Source of the DNA: Symbiodinium kawagutii
Taxonomy: Eukaryota; Sar; Dinophyceae; Suessiales; Symbiodiniaceae
Length of the DNA: 64,000 nucleotides
Direction: 5' to 3'
Assembly: GCA_009767595.1 (NCBI GenBank)
Contig: VSDK01016798.1
Coordinates: 235,478 to 299,477, forward strand
Shown: one piece after another, positions 33,341 to 42,850 of the stretch
How positions within the stretch are numbered: the first letter of the stretch is position 1
Layout of the letters: every line of letters begins with the position of its first letter
Notes under the pieces: model-generated
Databases searched by the model: none
Told to the model about the DNA's origin: nothing
The model's input: the letters and a program-made list of their open reading frames with translations, nothing else
Made by a program: the position numbers and the translations under genes

Positions 33341-35702
33341 ATGTTAGCTGACCTGGGAAGAAAGAAGTTTGTAAGCCTCGCTGGCCTCAGCAGCGTTCTT
33401 CAAGAACTCACTCAGTTGGAAGAGCTTCCAACGTCCATATCCAGGAGGTCCATCAAAAGAGCTAGGGATGAGAAGGTCGACATCACCACCCCGTACGGGC
33501 CGTTGTTCGTTAAACGAACACTGGCGACTGAAGACGGTGTCTCAGAAACAATTATTTACATATTTTAAAAATGTAATGCATAGAGTGTAGATGAACATGA
33601 GTCATAGCTACGACCGACGTGTATGCTTGAGGCCATGTGGAGTGCACAATGCTGGATCCTGCAGCGTTACTTTGGCACCTATGTAGTTCATGCGCTGGCT
33701 TCTCAGAGTTCATGGAGGCTGAGATGAGTAGAAAACCTTGTGTTCAAACGCAGCCCTGGTCTATCATTCTTTACGGTGACGAAGTCAGTCCGGGCAATCA
33801 ACTCAAACCAGACAATCGACGTGTCTCATCTTGTATTTTTGTTTGTCATATTTTCTGCTGATCTGTTCGTGATGTTTGGTCTGTAATTGTTTTTTTACCT
33901 TCACTATGGGCACGTTTGGTTGGTAGGTCCATGTCATTGAGGTAAGTTCTTCACGTACTATTTCAGTCTGAAGCAGTTCGATGCAGCAGGGCTGTGCAGA
34001 GAAGATCTCTGGTTTACGGTCTGCATGGTTCGCACCAGCACCATCACGAAATTGGTGGGGGGGGTCAGCGCACTTTCAAAAGAAGTCGTAAGGCTTTTTG
34101 ATCCCCTGGGAACTGGTCTTCTTTTGACGTTCAAGTCTGGCACTCGTAAGTTCCTTTTTGGAACCATGAGCGTCCTGGTGGCGGATGAGGGAGCTCTCAA
34201 GGCCATTTGGGCGGTAAAGGGAGCGTCAGGCTCTCTGCCATGTTTGTTTTGTTGGAATGTGATTCAGCAGCGGTCAGAGCTACATCTAGAAGATGATCGT
34301 TTGGTGCCGCACACAACCACAGATCTTTCCAAGATCAAGACACGAACCGACGCTGACTTTGTTGAAGCTGCGCGTCTCTTGACTCGTGAGAAGGCCATTC
34401 GGAATAAGAAGCAGTTTGAACTGCTGGAACAGTCCATTGGCTTGAACTATGTGCCAACTGGAATTCTGTTTGACAGAACTTCCACGCTGAAACCCATTGC
34501 GCATACAATGTATGACTGGCTGCACGTATATCTAGTGAATGGGATCTTTCAAACAGAAGCCAATTTGATGTTGGATGTGTTGAACAAGGCTGGTTGCAAT
34601 CATACTGCTGTGACGACGTTCCTCAAAGACTTTCATGCTCCCAAAGATCAGTCCTCCAACCTGAAAGCTGGTGTGCAAGCTTTTGACAAAGCCAAGAACA
34701 AGGACGCATGGAAACCCTCCGCAAGCGAGGTTCTTGGAATGTATCCTTTGTTACGGGTGCTGGTGCTAGAGCATGGTTTTGAGGATGACCTGCACAAGGT
34801 TTGCGCCAAGTCTTTTTTGGCTTTGTGTGGTATCTTGGACATGCTGTCGCAGGGAAACAAAGGTGAGGTGATCGATCCTGCTGTGTTGCAACGAAAGATC
34901 CTTAACCACCTTTCCCTCTACAAGTCATCTTACACCGCCGATGACTTGCAACCCAAATTTCACTACAGCTTGCACCTTCCGGCCCTCTTGCAGAAACACT
35001 CTCGGCTCATCTCGTGTTGGACACACGAGCGCAAACACAAGCAACTCAAAATGTGGGCTAATCAGGTAGCCAATGCTGGAGAATGGTATGAGAGATCTGT
35101 GTTGAAGGAGGTCACACAGACATGTTTTTCCACCCTCGAGTCTTTCCAACCTTCTTCAGTTCACCTTTGCTCTCCCAAGCAAGCTACCCCACAGGTACTT
35201 CGCAGGTTTGGCGTTGGGTTCATTCAGCCGGGTGCAAATCTCGTGGTTGCCAGGTCCGTGAATGTGTTTGGCATGACATGTCATATAGGAGACGTAGTTG
35301 TCCTGAACAATGAAGGCGCTCAACAGCTTGGCCAGATCCATGCTCACATTGAAGTCGCAGGGGGGGACCCTTGGACCTTGGTGGCTATTTGGGATTCGAT
35401 GGGCAAGAATCGTTTCAGAGTCAACAGCACTTCTGGACGATGGTTCAACGCATCGTACCCTGACTGCTGTTCAAGGTTTGTTTGTTTTTTTAGGCAAAGT
35501 TCTTCGTTTTTGCACACATGAATCGAATCAGCATGCATCAAAGTTCTTTCTATCCATGCATTGCTTTCCACCAACATACGCTGGGATATATACATACATA
35601 TATATGCACTCTCTGCCCGCACCGTTCATGCTCAGGTGTTTGCTTCGGTGTTGTTCCTATCGCATGGACCCTGATGGACTTAACGCGCTGGTTGCACCCT
35701 GA
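33341..35702 (+). CDS. Transposase-like gene, five exons with a 14-nt microexon
   Basis: Model: 33341-33536, 33632-33822, 33928-33941, 33967-35475 and 35636-35702, 1977 bases, phase-consistent throughout. Exon 1 ends ...FVKRTLATEDG. Exon 2 gives LWHLCSSCAGFSEFMEAEM and PWSIILYGDEVSPGN, with a conserved-looking acidic DE pair. The microexon restores RRSMSLSLKQF. Exon 4 carries LWFTVCMVRT, SGSLPCLFCWN (CxxC), TMYDWLHVYLVNGIFQ and a C-terminal KFHYSLHLPALL...SCWTHERKHKQLK block. This block recalls the H...W..RxExKH region of CACTA/Tnp2-type transposases. It would bind the subterminal repeats and move the element; this role is inferred from motif layout and context. The catalytic triad cannot be assigned by eye. 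Further 5' exons may exist. Confidence 0.65.
33928..33941 (+). other. 14-nt microexon in the transposase-like gene
   Basis: It lies between TGGTAGG and the donor GTAAGT. Adding these 14 bases is what keeps exon 2 and exon 4 in one frame; direct joining of exon 2 to exon 4 puts them out of phase. The donor of exon 2 is ambiguous by one or two bases because of a repeated GT. Confidence 0.5.
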
Positions 35703-36187
35703 CATGCAGATGTTGAGATCGCATGGTGCAAAAAAAAAAGTCACATCGTTCGGGTGACCTGGGTAGCAATGCATATAGGCATGCATGATGCTCAACAATG
35801 CATGGTGCTTAAAACGACTATTTTCACAAATGCCATATCACCTTTCATTTTCAAAAAAATCATAGTATATAGGTAATATGAATATGTCACATGTCAGGGT
35901 TTTGATTCATGATTGAGCTCAGCTTTTGGCCAGGTCTTCCCTTCGGCGACCTACCTGCAGGAGAGGCTAGCCCGGATGGTCATTTCATGTGAGAATTGAT
36001 CATGCAGCTCACACAGCAGATTTTCATCGCTGTGCTCAAAGTGCAGAGTGCTGATCATGCGCTCGCATTTGTCGCCTGAAATCTATGGCAGAGCCATTGC
36101 GCATGATCCATTTCACTATCATAGCTATCTGAAAGCTCAAATCAGTTTCGTCAATGCATTTGGTTTCCATTTGCGATTCCTTTTCAC

Positions 36188-37696
36188 ATGGCGATGAAGT
36201 TGAAAACCAACAGCTTTGATCAGACCTATGCAGACATCGAGTGCTTGCACACGATGTTGGAAGAGCAGAAGACGAAGCTTGGTGAGAAGTCCTTAAAGAA
36301 AGCCATCCAAACACAATTCAACCAAGTGAAGCAGCGCCTTGATGGCTTGGCCTGCAAGCAGATGGACGGCAAGCAAAAGGCCATGATGCAAAGCCTGATC
36401 CTGGGAGGCCCATGGTTGGAGCAGCAGAAGGAAGAACTGTTGGAGATGTTGTGCTCGACTGTGACGAGCGCAGATCCTTCAGGCTCAGGTGGGAAACAAA
36501 ACGTGGAATCCTTCAGCAGCTATCTGACGCAGTCAGATATCACAAAGCTGCAGTCCAGCGAGTTGAGTCTGCTGGCAAAAGTTCAGGTCCTAGCAGACCG
36601 CTGTCTTGCCGTAGGACTTGTGAGGCCCTCTGAGCAAAGCTTCCGTCCAATCATGGCTGCTGGAGTTGCAGCTGGCATTTCCATGAGTGTATCTGAAAGG
36701 CTCATATACATCAAAGAGCTCAAGGACAAAGTGCGCACTGGCGCAAACAAGATTCCAAAGCCAGTGCCGTACATCATTGACTTTCCAAAGAATGCTGCGG
36801 ATCTTCCTGAATCTCTGCGTGGCAAAGAGCCTATGAATTGCCTAGATGCAAGCCTTGCCTTGTCTGCCAAGAGCAGTGTGGATCTTCGGGTGACTGCAAA
36901 AAGTCAAAAGCTTCAGCTGGCAATGCCCTCCAATCAGTTCCAGCTTTCATTGCCGAACCAGCATGGCATCACGCCCAACCTGATGCACAACATGAACATG
37001 ATGCCCAACATGATGCCCAACATGGGCGCAAACCCGTTCATCAACAACATGATGAACTTCTTCCAGCAGATGCAGCACTTGACCCAGCACATGCAGCATT
37101 TGTCCTCACTCGGTGGTGGCACGCCGCCGCGGCCCGGTGATGTGGTGATTTTGCAGGGAACAAAGACACCGCAGTCAACCACACCGCAATCGCAAAATGA
37201 CTCTCAGCAGCAGATTGAGATCAGGCAGCCGCTCTTTGACACTGGCGATGAAGAGGACCAGCCCCCTGAGGAAAGCGGATCGCTTGATTTGGCGCTCGTC
37301 CCTGCCAAGAAGAAAGCCAAGAAGCCTCCCACGGTGATTGAGCAAGGACGGATCGTTGAAGCCGCGTTTCACAACAGAGCCATGAAGAAGCCTGCTGCAG
37401 TGTGCAAGGCCAAAGCAAAGACCGGCTCAAAGGCCACAGCCAAAGCAAAGGCCAGCACAAAGGCCAAAGCAAAGGCCGAAACAAAGGCCAAAGCAAAGGC
37501 CCTGACAAAGGCCAAAGCAAAGGCCACAGCGAAATCTGGCGCACCGCTTGTTATGACACGCAATGCCGTGCACAGCCGTGCATACAAAGCAGCTCTCTTG
37601 CGCCACCGCAAAGCGCTTTCTGAAGATGAGGCGAAAGAGAAAGCTCGTGCAGACGCGCAGAGAGCGCTCAAAGATGCCGGCTTTCCTGTCAAATGA
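36188..37696 (+). CDS. Cargo gene F, 502-residue protein with Lys/Ala-rich tail
   Basis: A single open exon from ATG (MAMKLKTNSFDQTYADIECL) to TGA. Residues about 15-100 are helical and coiled-coil-like. Residues about 150-215 are mixed. Residues about 255-310 are Met/Asn/His/Gln-rich with MMPNMMPNM repeats. An acidic patch (DTGDEEDQPPEE) follows, then a long KAKAK/TKAKAK tail (about 400-455) like a histone H1 tail. The C-terminal SRAYKAALLRHRKALSEDEA looks like a helical DNA-binding-type segment. A role in binding element DNA or chromatin is possible but unproven. It directly follows the transposase-like gene, and similar companion proteins are, from memory, frequent in Symbiodiniaceae. Confidence 0.75.
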   Translation: MAMKLKTNSFDQTYADIECLHTMLEEQKTKLGEKSLKKAIQTQFNQVKQRLDGLACKQMDGKQKAMMQSLILGGPWLEQQKEELLEMLCSTVTSADPSGSGGKQNVESFSSYLTQSDITKLQSSELSLLAKVQVLADRCLAVGLVRPSEQSFRPIMAAGVAAGISMSVSERLIYIKELKDKVRTGANKIPKPVPYIIDFPKNAADLPESLRGKEPMNCLDASLALSAKSSVDLRVTAKSQKLQLAMPSNQFQLSLPNQHGITPNLMHNMNMMPNMMPNMGANPFINNMMNFFQQMQHLTQHMQHLSSLGGGTPPRPGDVVILQGTKTPQSTTPQSQNDSQQQIEIRQPLFDTGDEEDQPPEESGSLDLALVPAKKKAKKPPTVIEQGRIVEAAFHNRAMKKPAAVCKAKAKTGSKATAKAKASTKAKAKAETKAKAKALTKAKAKATAKSGAPLVMTRNAVHSRAYKAALLRHRKALSEDEAKEKARADAQRALKDAGFPVK

Positions 37697-38234
37697 AGGG
37701 AAGCATGGGGATTAAGATCCATGGCGACTGCGAAAAAATGAAGCTTTGTCTCAGAATGCATTTTGTTGTGGCCATGCATGGTTGACCGTCAAAGCCGCAT
37801 GTGTGAACGATACCTATCTACATGTTGTAGTAATTCTTCATCAGCAAGTTTCGCATTCACTTGCCGAAGCTCCTTCGCATCAATCCCTTTGTTTCCCAAA
37901 TGTTCTAATCAAACACCTGCCTTTGTTTCCTGGATGTTTTCACCATTCTTGTTTTCAAGTCAGCCCCAGGCGCTGATCCATTTGTCGAGGAAGCAGGCGC
38001 GAGACATCTCTCTGCGCCAGTCCTACAAACCGCTGGATCCAGTTTGCCATGGCTAAGCATTTGGGAATCCAATCATGTGAGATCTTCAGTCATGGCTCCT
38101 TGCTTCACCCACAGGTTTCTTTTTGATTTGGAAGAAGTTTTGCACATGCGCCGCATGTAGTTGCACTCCATTGCATGTTTCAAGCTCATGGTTCAGCGCC
38201 TATATTTTGACTGCGCTCGTTGTCGCTTTTAATC
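37697..38234. other. Spacer after gene F
   Basis: A short open stretch at about 37970-38055 after GTCAGCCCCAG reads ALIHLSRKQARDISLRQSYK and may be an exon of the next gene. The remainder looks non-coding. Confidence 0.35.
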
Positions 38235-38708
38235 ATGGTTTGGCGATCTGGCCCTCGTCCCATCCTCTGGAAAGCAAACAAGCCTGCTATGATCAAGCGA
38301 CTCCTTCATATCCCTCAGAAAAAGGGATGGACTGATTACGAGCCACTTTACTGGGGTCGAAACATGCGTTGGCGTCATGGCAAAAGACTATGGAATTTTG
38401 GCAATCATTTTATCGCAATCTGTTTTACCTTTTTTGATTTTTTTTTGCACCAACTCTACTATAATTCAGTGTGAAACCGTGTTCAACATGACTTCCAATT
38501 ACCGCTCACAGTTTCCAAAGACAAGGGACCATGATTTCAATAACTGAGGAATGAGATTGCTGAGCTTCTTGAGACCTACGCAGAGGATGTCTTGCTTGAC
38601 CAGTGCTATAGTGAGAAATCCAAGTACTGGTGGACCAATAGAGGTCAAGTTGGCTCTTTCCAAAAACTTAGGAAGCTAAGTCGCGACGCGAAACAAGTTC
38701 GATTGTAG
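38235..38708 (+). CDS. Cargo gene G, small basic protein, probably spliced
   Basis: Exon 1 starts at ATG (MVWRSGPRPILWKANKPAMI) and reads through KKGWTDYEPLYWGRNMRWRH. A second exon beginning at about 38549 reads NEIAELLETYAEDVLLDQCY, then SEKSKYWWTNRG and on to TAG. The exon 1 donor is unclear; a GC donor at 38372 would fit the phase. The first part is Trp/Arg/Lys-rich and could contact nucleic acid. Function unknown. It is the last gene candidate before the right terminal repeats. Confidence 0.45.
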
Positions 38709-39504
38709 CCTCTCAAGTTTCGATAAGAAGCTTCGGCGCCTTGAACGCCATGACATTTTTCATGCATGCTTGAGTGCGATCCAAGAAAACTTTGCTGCAG
38801 AGCTGTTCCATTGAACTGCATCGCAGTTTTGCCAGCAGATATGTTATCGCTGCAAGATGGCACATGTGCACATCCTTCAGACAAGAGTTGTTTGAGCCTT
38901 GTTCCAGCCAGGCAATTCTGCGACCTTCGAGCCTGGCAGTTTCTCGCTCAGCTGCTGCTCATGGTTGTATGAAAGTGGTATAAACATGTTTCATCGTATT
39001 CTCATATACATAATGCGTTTTTTCGAAGTACGTGTTCCCATCTGGATTGGAATTTTTGATTTCTTACCCATACAAACAGATCATTTGCTTTCAATACAAT
39101 ATGTTGATAGGTATCCATAACCAAACATATACAATTATAGGTTTGCCATGCCTTTTAACAAAAACAAATGAACAGTAAATATATTTTTTTGAACAACAGA
39201 CGTTTTTTTTAAAACCAATAAACCTATAAATCTCACAGCTGCAAAAGAATCAATAGAACGCGCTCACAAAATGTGAAAAACAAAAATGATCTACCTAACA
39301 CCTCAGGCTTAGATTTTTTTCTTAGGCAACTTATGTGTATTTCGATATCTTGCGAAAGGATGATATGAACATGCAAGCAATATGTTGTCGATATCATCAT
39401 TGCCAAAGTCCGTGCGAGGCATCTCTGCAAGGGACCCTGCGATAAAATCTGCAGGGAAGCGTGAGTTGTGATTAACAAAATGTACATTAAAACGTTGGTT
39501 TTCC
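38709..39504. other. Right non-coding flank of the 20.5-kb element
   Basis: A short open segment at about 38725-38815 (RRLERHDIFHACLSAIQENF) may be another small exon. From 38990 the sequence becomes AT-rich and shows no gene. Confidence 0.4.
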
Positions 39505-39720
39505 ACATGTCTAAGTCAGATTTAGCGGACTTAGCTGAGTTACTAAATCCGACTTATAAGTCAGCTAACTTATAGATAGAACGTCTGCTAAGTCTGACTT
39601 AGCCAAGTTATAAGTCTGATTTAGCAATGTTACATAAGTAAGATAAGTCAAGCTAAGTCACACTTATAACTCTGCTAACAAATAAATAAGTTAGTATGTT
39701 TTATTAACTGATCTAACTAA
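39505..39720. repeat. Right subterminal motif array
   Basis: Repeated CTAAGTC/GACTTAG/ACTTATA motifs in both orientations, like those at 19240-19570, ending at the right terminal inverted repeat. Confidence 0.85.
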
Positions 39721-39745
39721 TTACTAAAGCCCTTGCCCATCCAAG
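39721..39745. repeat. Right terminal inverted repeat of the 20.5-kb element
   Basis: TTACTAAAGCCCTTGCC...CCAAG pairs with 19215-19239, 24 of 25 positions. The following TG (39746-39747) matches the TG before the left end. Confidence 0.9.
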
Positions 39746-39747
39746 TG

Positions 39748-42700
39748 ATGGTTGCAGATTGTTTGCTTCAACGTCGTGTGGGACAACGTGTTTTAGCTTG
39801 CTTGCATGTATCCATTGAAGTCTTGGTAGCTTGGCTTTTCCTGCCGGACAAGAATTTCGGTCGAAAACCAGAAGGTGCGGTTCGAGCTTTGGCGGGCTTG
39901 CTCGCTGCTAATGGGATGGCCTTGTTAAAAAATCGTTGTCGAACACAGCAGAGCCACCAGGTTGGGCAGTTGCTCTGCCCTGCCCATCGCTCTGTCTTCT
40001 GGCCCCAGAGTTTTTTGGAGATCAGCTTGGCAGAGCGGAAGCGTGCGCTTGATCACTTGGTGCATTTGCAGCTTCTTGCAGTGCGTGCGGTTGATCTGGA
40101 AAGTTACGGCTGCAGCCTGGCAGATGGGGCTGTGCTGTACCAATGGTTTGGCCCTTCCAGGTATGTCGGGGTTGCTTCTTTACAACGATCTTCTCGCCCC
40201 GGTGTGCCTGGCCCAGCATTGCGTTGGTGGGAGCATCTGCTGCATTGGTCCAGGCGTAGCCTCAAAGGCTCGCAGTTGAAGAAGTACACGTTGTTCCGCA
40301 GAGCCGGGTGCACAAAAATGGGCTTCCTGGTCTCGAGGGCAGGCCCGTTGACTTTGATTTCTGCGGCTGAACTTCTTGAAATCCGTTGCCACCGGCCGGT
40401 TGCCAATGCATCTGCTGCCAAGCGGTTTACTTGCAATCCGCAGCCCAGGCGTCGGCCCCCCCGTTCCTGCAGAGGCTATGTTGGACACCATGTTCGCGAG
40501 GGCACTTTTGCAGGCAGAGTTGCGGAGCGTCAGTTTGAGGAGGCATTGGTGCAAGTGGCTAGGGCCCGGCAGTACAATGCTCACCGTGCTCAACCCCGTG
40601 ACTTGGTGCGTACTTTGCATATGGATTTTGGGTCAGCATACCGGCATGTTCAGCAGCAGCGGTTTGTGCAGTCTGGTATCTTGGGGCCCATCAACATCTA
40701 CAGTCGTACCAACTGGCGGTTGCTGCTCCTCTTTTTGGCTACATTTGGCAAACAAATCCATTGGGTTTCAGTGGACAAGCATTGGTGTTCTTCTTGTTCG
40801 GCGATTTTGCTCTGGAAAAAGGCAAAGCTCTGGCTTGCAGGTCGCCGCCTGCGATTGGTTCAGCAACATGTGGACGACCTTCTTTATTCTAGGAGACTTC
40901 CTTCCACTTCAGGGTACACCATCACAGTCCCGCAGCAGTGCTTCATCCCAGCCGTCAAGTCAGCTATTCGGGTTGGCGTTGCGCAGCAACCCCACTGGGA
41001 CACGATGGTTCGAAACTTTGTGCTTGAAAGCTCTCGGGTGGCTGTTGGGAAATCCCACACATTTGCTGACAAACAGAATTGCGCGCGTGAAGCGCAGTCC
41101 TTTGATTGGCGTGAAGTTCGTCAGTGCAGTGATTCGGAACTTTCTGCTGCAGTGCTCGGTGTTGGTATCCGGCGGGTTGAGACTAACTGGAAAGTGCCGG
41201 TGCCAACCAAGCCGCAGGAAGACTTTGCTTCTATCAAACATTGCTTGCAAGGTTGGTGCGCTGCTTTTCTGTCGCGTGGAGCTGCCAGGGCGTGCCGTGG
41301 GCATGCGGCTCGAAGACTGGAGGGCTCTAGGGCCTGGAAAGGTTACCGCTGCAAAGTTGATGACTTCACTGCGCGCCATGGGCGTGTGCTTGCTTCTTTT
41401 CAGTCTGGAAAACAGGACATCATTTGCCCCGATGACAAGGTCAAACAGTACAAGTGGGTTCTGCCACGGAAATCTTATTTTTTGATGGCGGCATACTTTG
41501 TTGGTGTCTCTGGTGCTTGGATGGCTGTCGACATGACAGTAGATGAAGCTCAGGCATGGTGTGTTGCGCTTCTGGCTGCGTTTGTCCCGCCCAGATTGCA
41601 GCGCCAATTTGGACTCAAGTCAGGCAAAGGTTTTTTGCCTTATTGCTACAACAGTATCAAGCCGAAGTGTTTTGCCAATGGTCGGCAGCGGACTTGTCAG
41701 AAGTCAGGGCATTCGTGCATGCGTCGAATTGTCTCCTATGTCAAATGGCCTGCCAGAAGATTGTGGCGGCAAGCTGGAAGGGCTATCTCGTTCCTCCTTC
41801 AAACAATACTATTGACAGATGAGGTTTGGTCACTGAAGTCTGCTCGTAGTGAAGTGGAGCGGAATATGGTACGCCTTCTTCCTGCCCGGCAAGTTGGACG
41901 GTGTGATCGGTGCCATGGTCGGTGTGCTGACATTCAAGCTATTACAGCAGACGCAGGGCAGTTTTTTGAGTGTGTATCGGCTGGCAAGGCGTGTGCAGCT
42001 TTGGACGAAGCGATTCGCCTGGCAAAGCTTGATGGCCATTCTACCCTTACAGTGATTGGCCGGCGCGTGGTCTTTTTCGGTGGTTGCATTTTCCGGTCGC
42101 TGAGACGTTGCCGAGTGTTTTTGCTGGATGACTTGTACTGGCTCTTTGCAGCTGCGTGTTCCTTGCGTTACGCGCACACTGGTACGCAGGTCTGGTCTTT
42201 CACTGGCCTCCCCATAGGGGGTTTGTTGTCAAAAGCGGCTGCTTCCACAGTACTGGGCTGGGAAGAACATTGCTGGAATTCTGGCTCTGACAGGCGGCGA
42301 GATGCTCAGTTCTGGTGGGATGATCGGCTTTGGTCACATTCTGTTGCCCGTGGTCGGTACGTGGATGATTTGATTTGGGTCAGCAAATCTTTGTGTATAG
42401 GCTGCCTCGAAGAAGGTGTTCAGCTTGCATATTCAGTGCCCTTTGAAGTAACAGTCCCTACAGATGACGGCATGTTGACTTGGCTGGATTTTTCAATTTC
42501 TTTGCCGAGCTTTCATTGGACAGCCAAGCGTAAGCAATTTGTGCCACCCTTACCCTGTGCTGCCAGTAGCAGCTATGGTTTCAGCCTTCTGTCAAGTCGC
42601 CTTGCGCGTTGGCAGGAAATGAAATTGCTCCCTGAAGATTTGGCAATGGCAATGGTACACCTCTTCTGCGATTTCATGAGGGCAGGCTGGAAAAAGAGTA

Positions 42701-42795
42701 ACCTCCGGAAAGCAGTGTTTCGGGTTGCTCAGCGCTCGCCTACTCAAGTTGGTAAACTTCTTGTGGCTGCTTTCCACTCTTCTTTTTCATGCTAG
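39748..42795 (+). CDS. Penelope-like RT with N-terminal GIY-YIG-like domain, 3' fragment
   Basis: The open frame begins within the inner element's right end (39733); native coding starts at 39748. Numbering from 39733, residues about 135-225 fit a GIY-YIG nuclease fold: VLYQWF, then RYVGVASLQR, then WWEHLL, then ELLEIRCHRPVAN. RT motifs follow: IICPDDK at 563-569 (the DKG-like motif of Penelope-type RTs), LPYCYNSIKPKCF near 635, MRRIVS near 663, a CDRC/C finger near 724, Asp740 in ITADAGQFFE, GLPIGG at 825-830, YVDD at 876-879 and LTWLDF near 915. The C-terminus is basic with KSNLRKAVFRVAQ. It would nick target DNA and prime reverse transcription. No internal stop is seen. It is separated from its first 66 codons by the 20.5-kb element. 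Confidence 0.8.
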   Translation: MVADCLLQRRVGQRVLACLHVSIEVLVAWLFLPDKNFGRKPEGAVRALAGLLAANGMALLKNRCRTQQSHQVGQLLCPAHRSVFWPQSFLEISLAERKRALDHLVHLQLLAVRAVDLESYGCSLADGAVLYQWFGPSRYVGVASLQRSSRPGVPGPALRWWEHLLHWSRRSLKGSQLKKYTLFRRAGCTKMGFLVSRAGPLTLISAAELLEIRCHRPVANASAAKRFTCNPQPRRRPPRSCRGYVGHHVREGTFAGRVAERQFEEALVQVARARQYNAHRAQPRDLVRTLHMDFGSAYRHVQQQRFVQSGILGPINIYSRTNWRLLLLFLATFGKQIHWVSVDKHWCSSCSAILLWKKAKLWLAGRRLRLVQQHVDDLLYSRRLPSTSGYTITVPQQCFIPAVKSAIRVGVAQQPHWDTMVRNFVLESSRVAVGKSHTFADKQNCAREAQSFDWREVRQCSDSELSAAVLGVGIRRVETNWKVPVPTKPQEDFASIKHCLQGWCAAFLSRGAARACRGHAARRLEGSRAWKGYRCKVDDFTARHGRVLASFQSGKQDIICPDDKVKQYKWVLPRKSYFLMAAYFVGVSGAWMAVDMTVDEAQAWCVALLAAFVPPRLQRQFGLKSGKGFLPYCYNSIKPKCFANGRQRTCQKSGHSCMRRIVSYVKWPARRLWRQAGRAISFLLQTILLTDEVWSLKSARSEVERNMVRLLPARQVGRCDRCHGRCADIQAITADAGQFFECVSAGKACAALDEAIRLAKLDGHSTLTVIGRRVVFFGGCIFRSLRRCRVFLLDDLYWLFAAACSLRYAHTGTQVWSFTGLPIGGLLSKAAASTVLGWEEHCWNSGSDRRRDAQFWWDDRLWSHSVARGRYVDDLIWVSKSLCIGCLEEGVQLAYSVPFEVTVPTDDGMLTWLDFSISLPSFHWTAKRKQFVPPLPCAASSSYGFSLLSSRLARWQEMKLLPEDLAMAMVHLFCDFMRAGWKKSNLRKAVFRVAQRSPTQVGKLLVAAFHSSFSC

Positions 42796-42850
42796 GTTTT
42801 CTGCTCAGAAGTTCAGAAGTCCCGTGCAGTTTTTGACCGGCGCCTGACCC

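Larger units (their letters stand above)
19215..39745 (+). mobile_element. 20.5-kb TIR DNA element with multi-gene cargo
   Basis: Its ends are 25-bp inverted repeats (24 of 25 match) starting CTTGGATG(A/G)GCAAGGG. Inside each end is an array of CTAAGTC/GACTTAG/ACTTATA motifs. The host target is the RT ORF of the Penelope-like element. TG flanks both ends (19213-19214 and 39746-39747), so the target duplication may be 2 bp; a longer degenerate TGAT...TTG match is also possible. The cargo is a set of spliced plus-strand genes including a transposase-like gene. The ends do not begin CACTA, so I do not assign a named superfamily, although the transposase recalls CACTA-related enzymes. Confidence 0.85.

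Noticed and set aside
40376-41485. 369-codon second frame inside the RT ORF
   Set aside because: It overlaps the RT frame, which carries the recognisable motifs; no motif is found in this frame.
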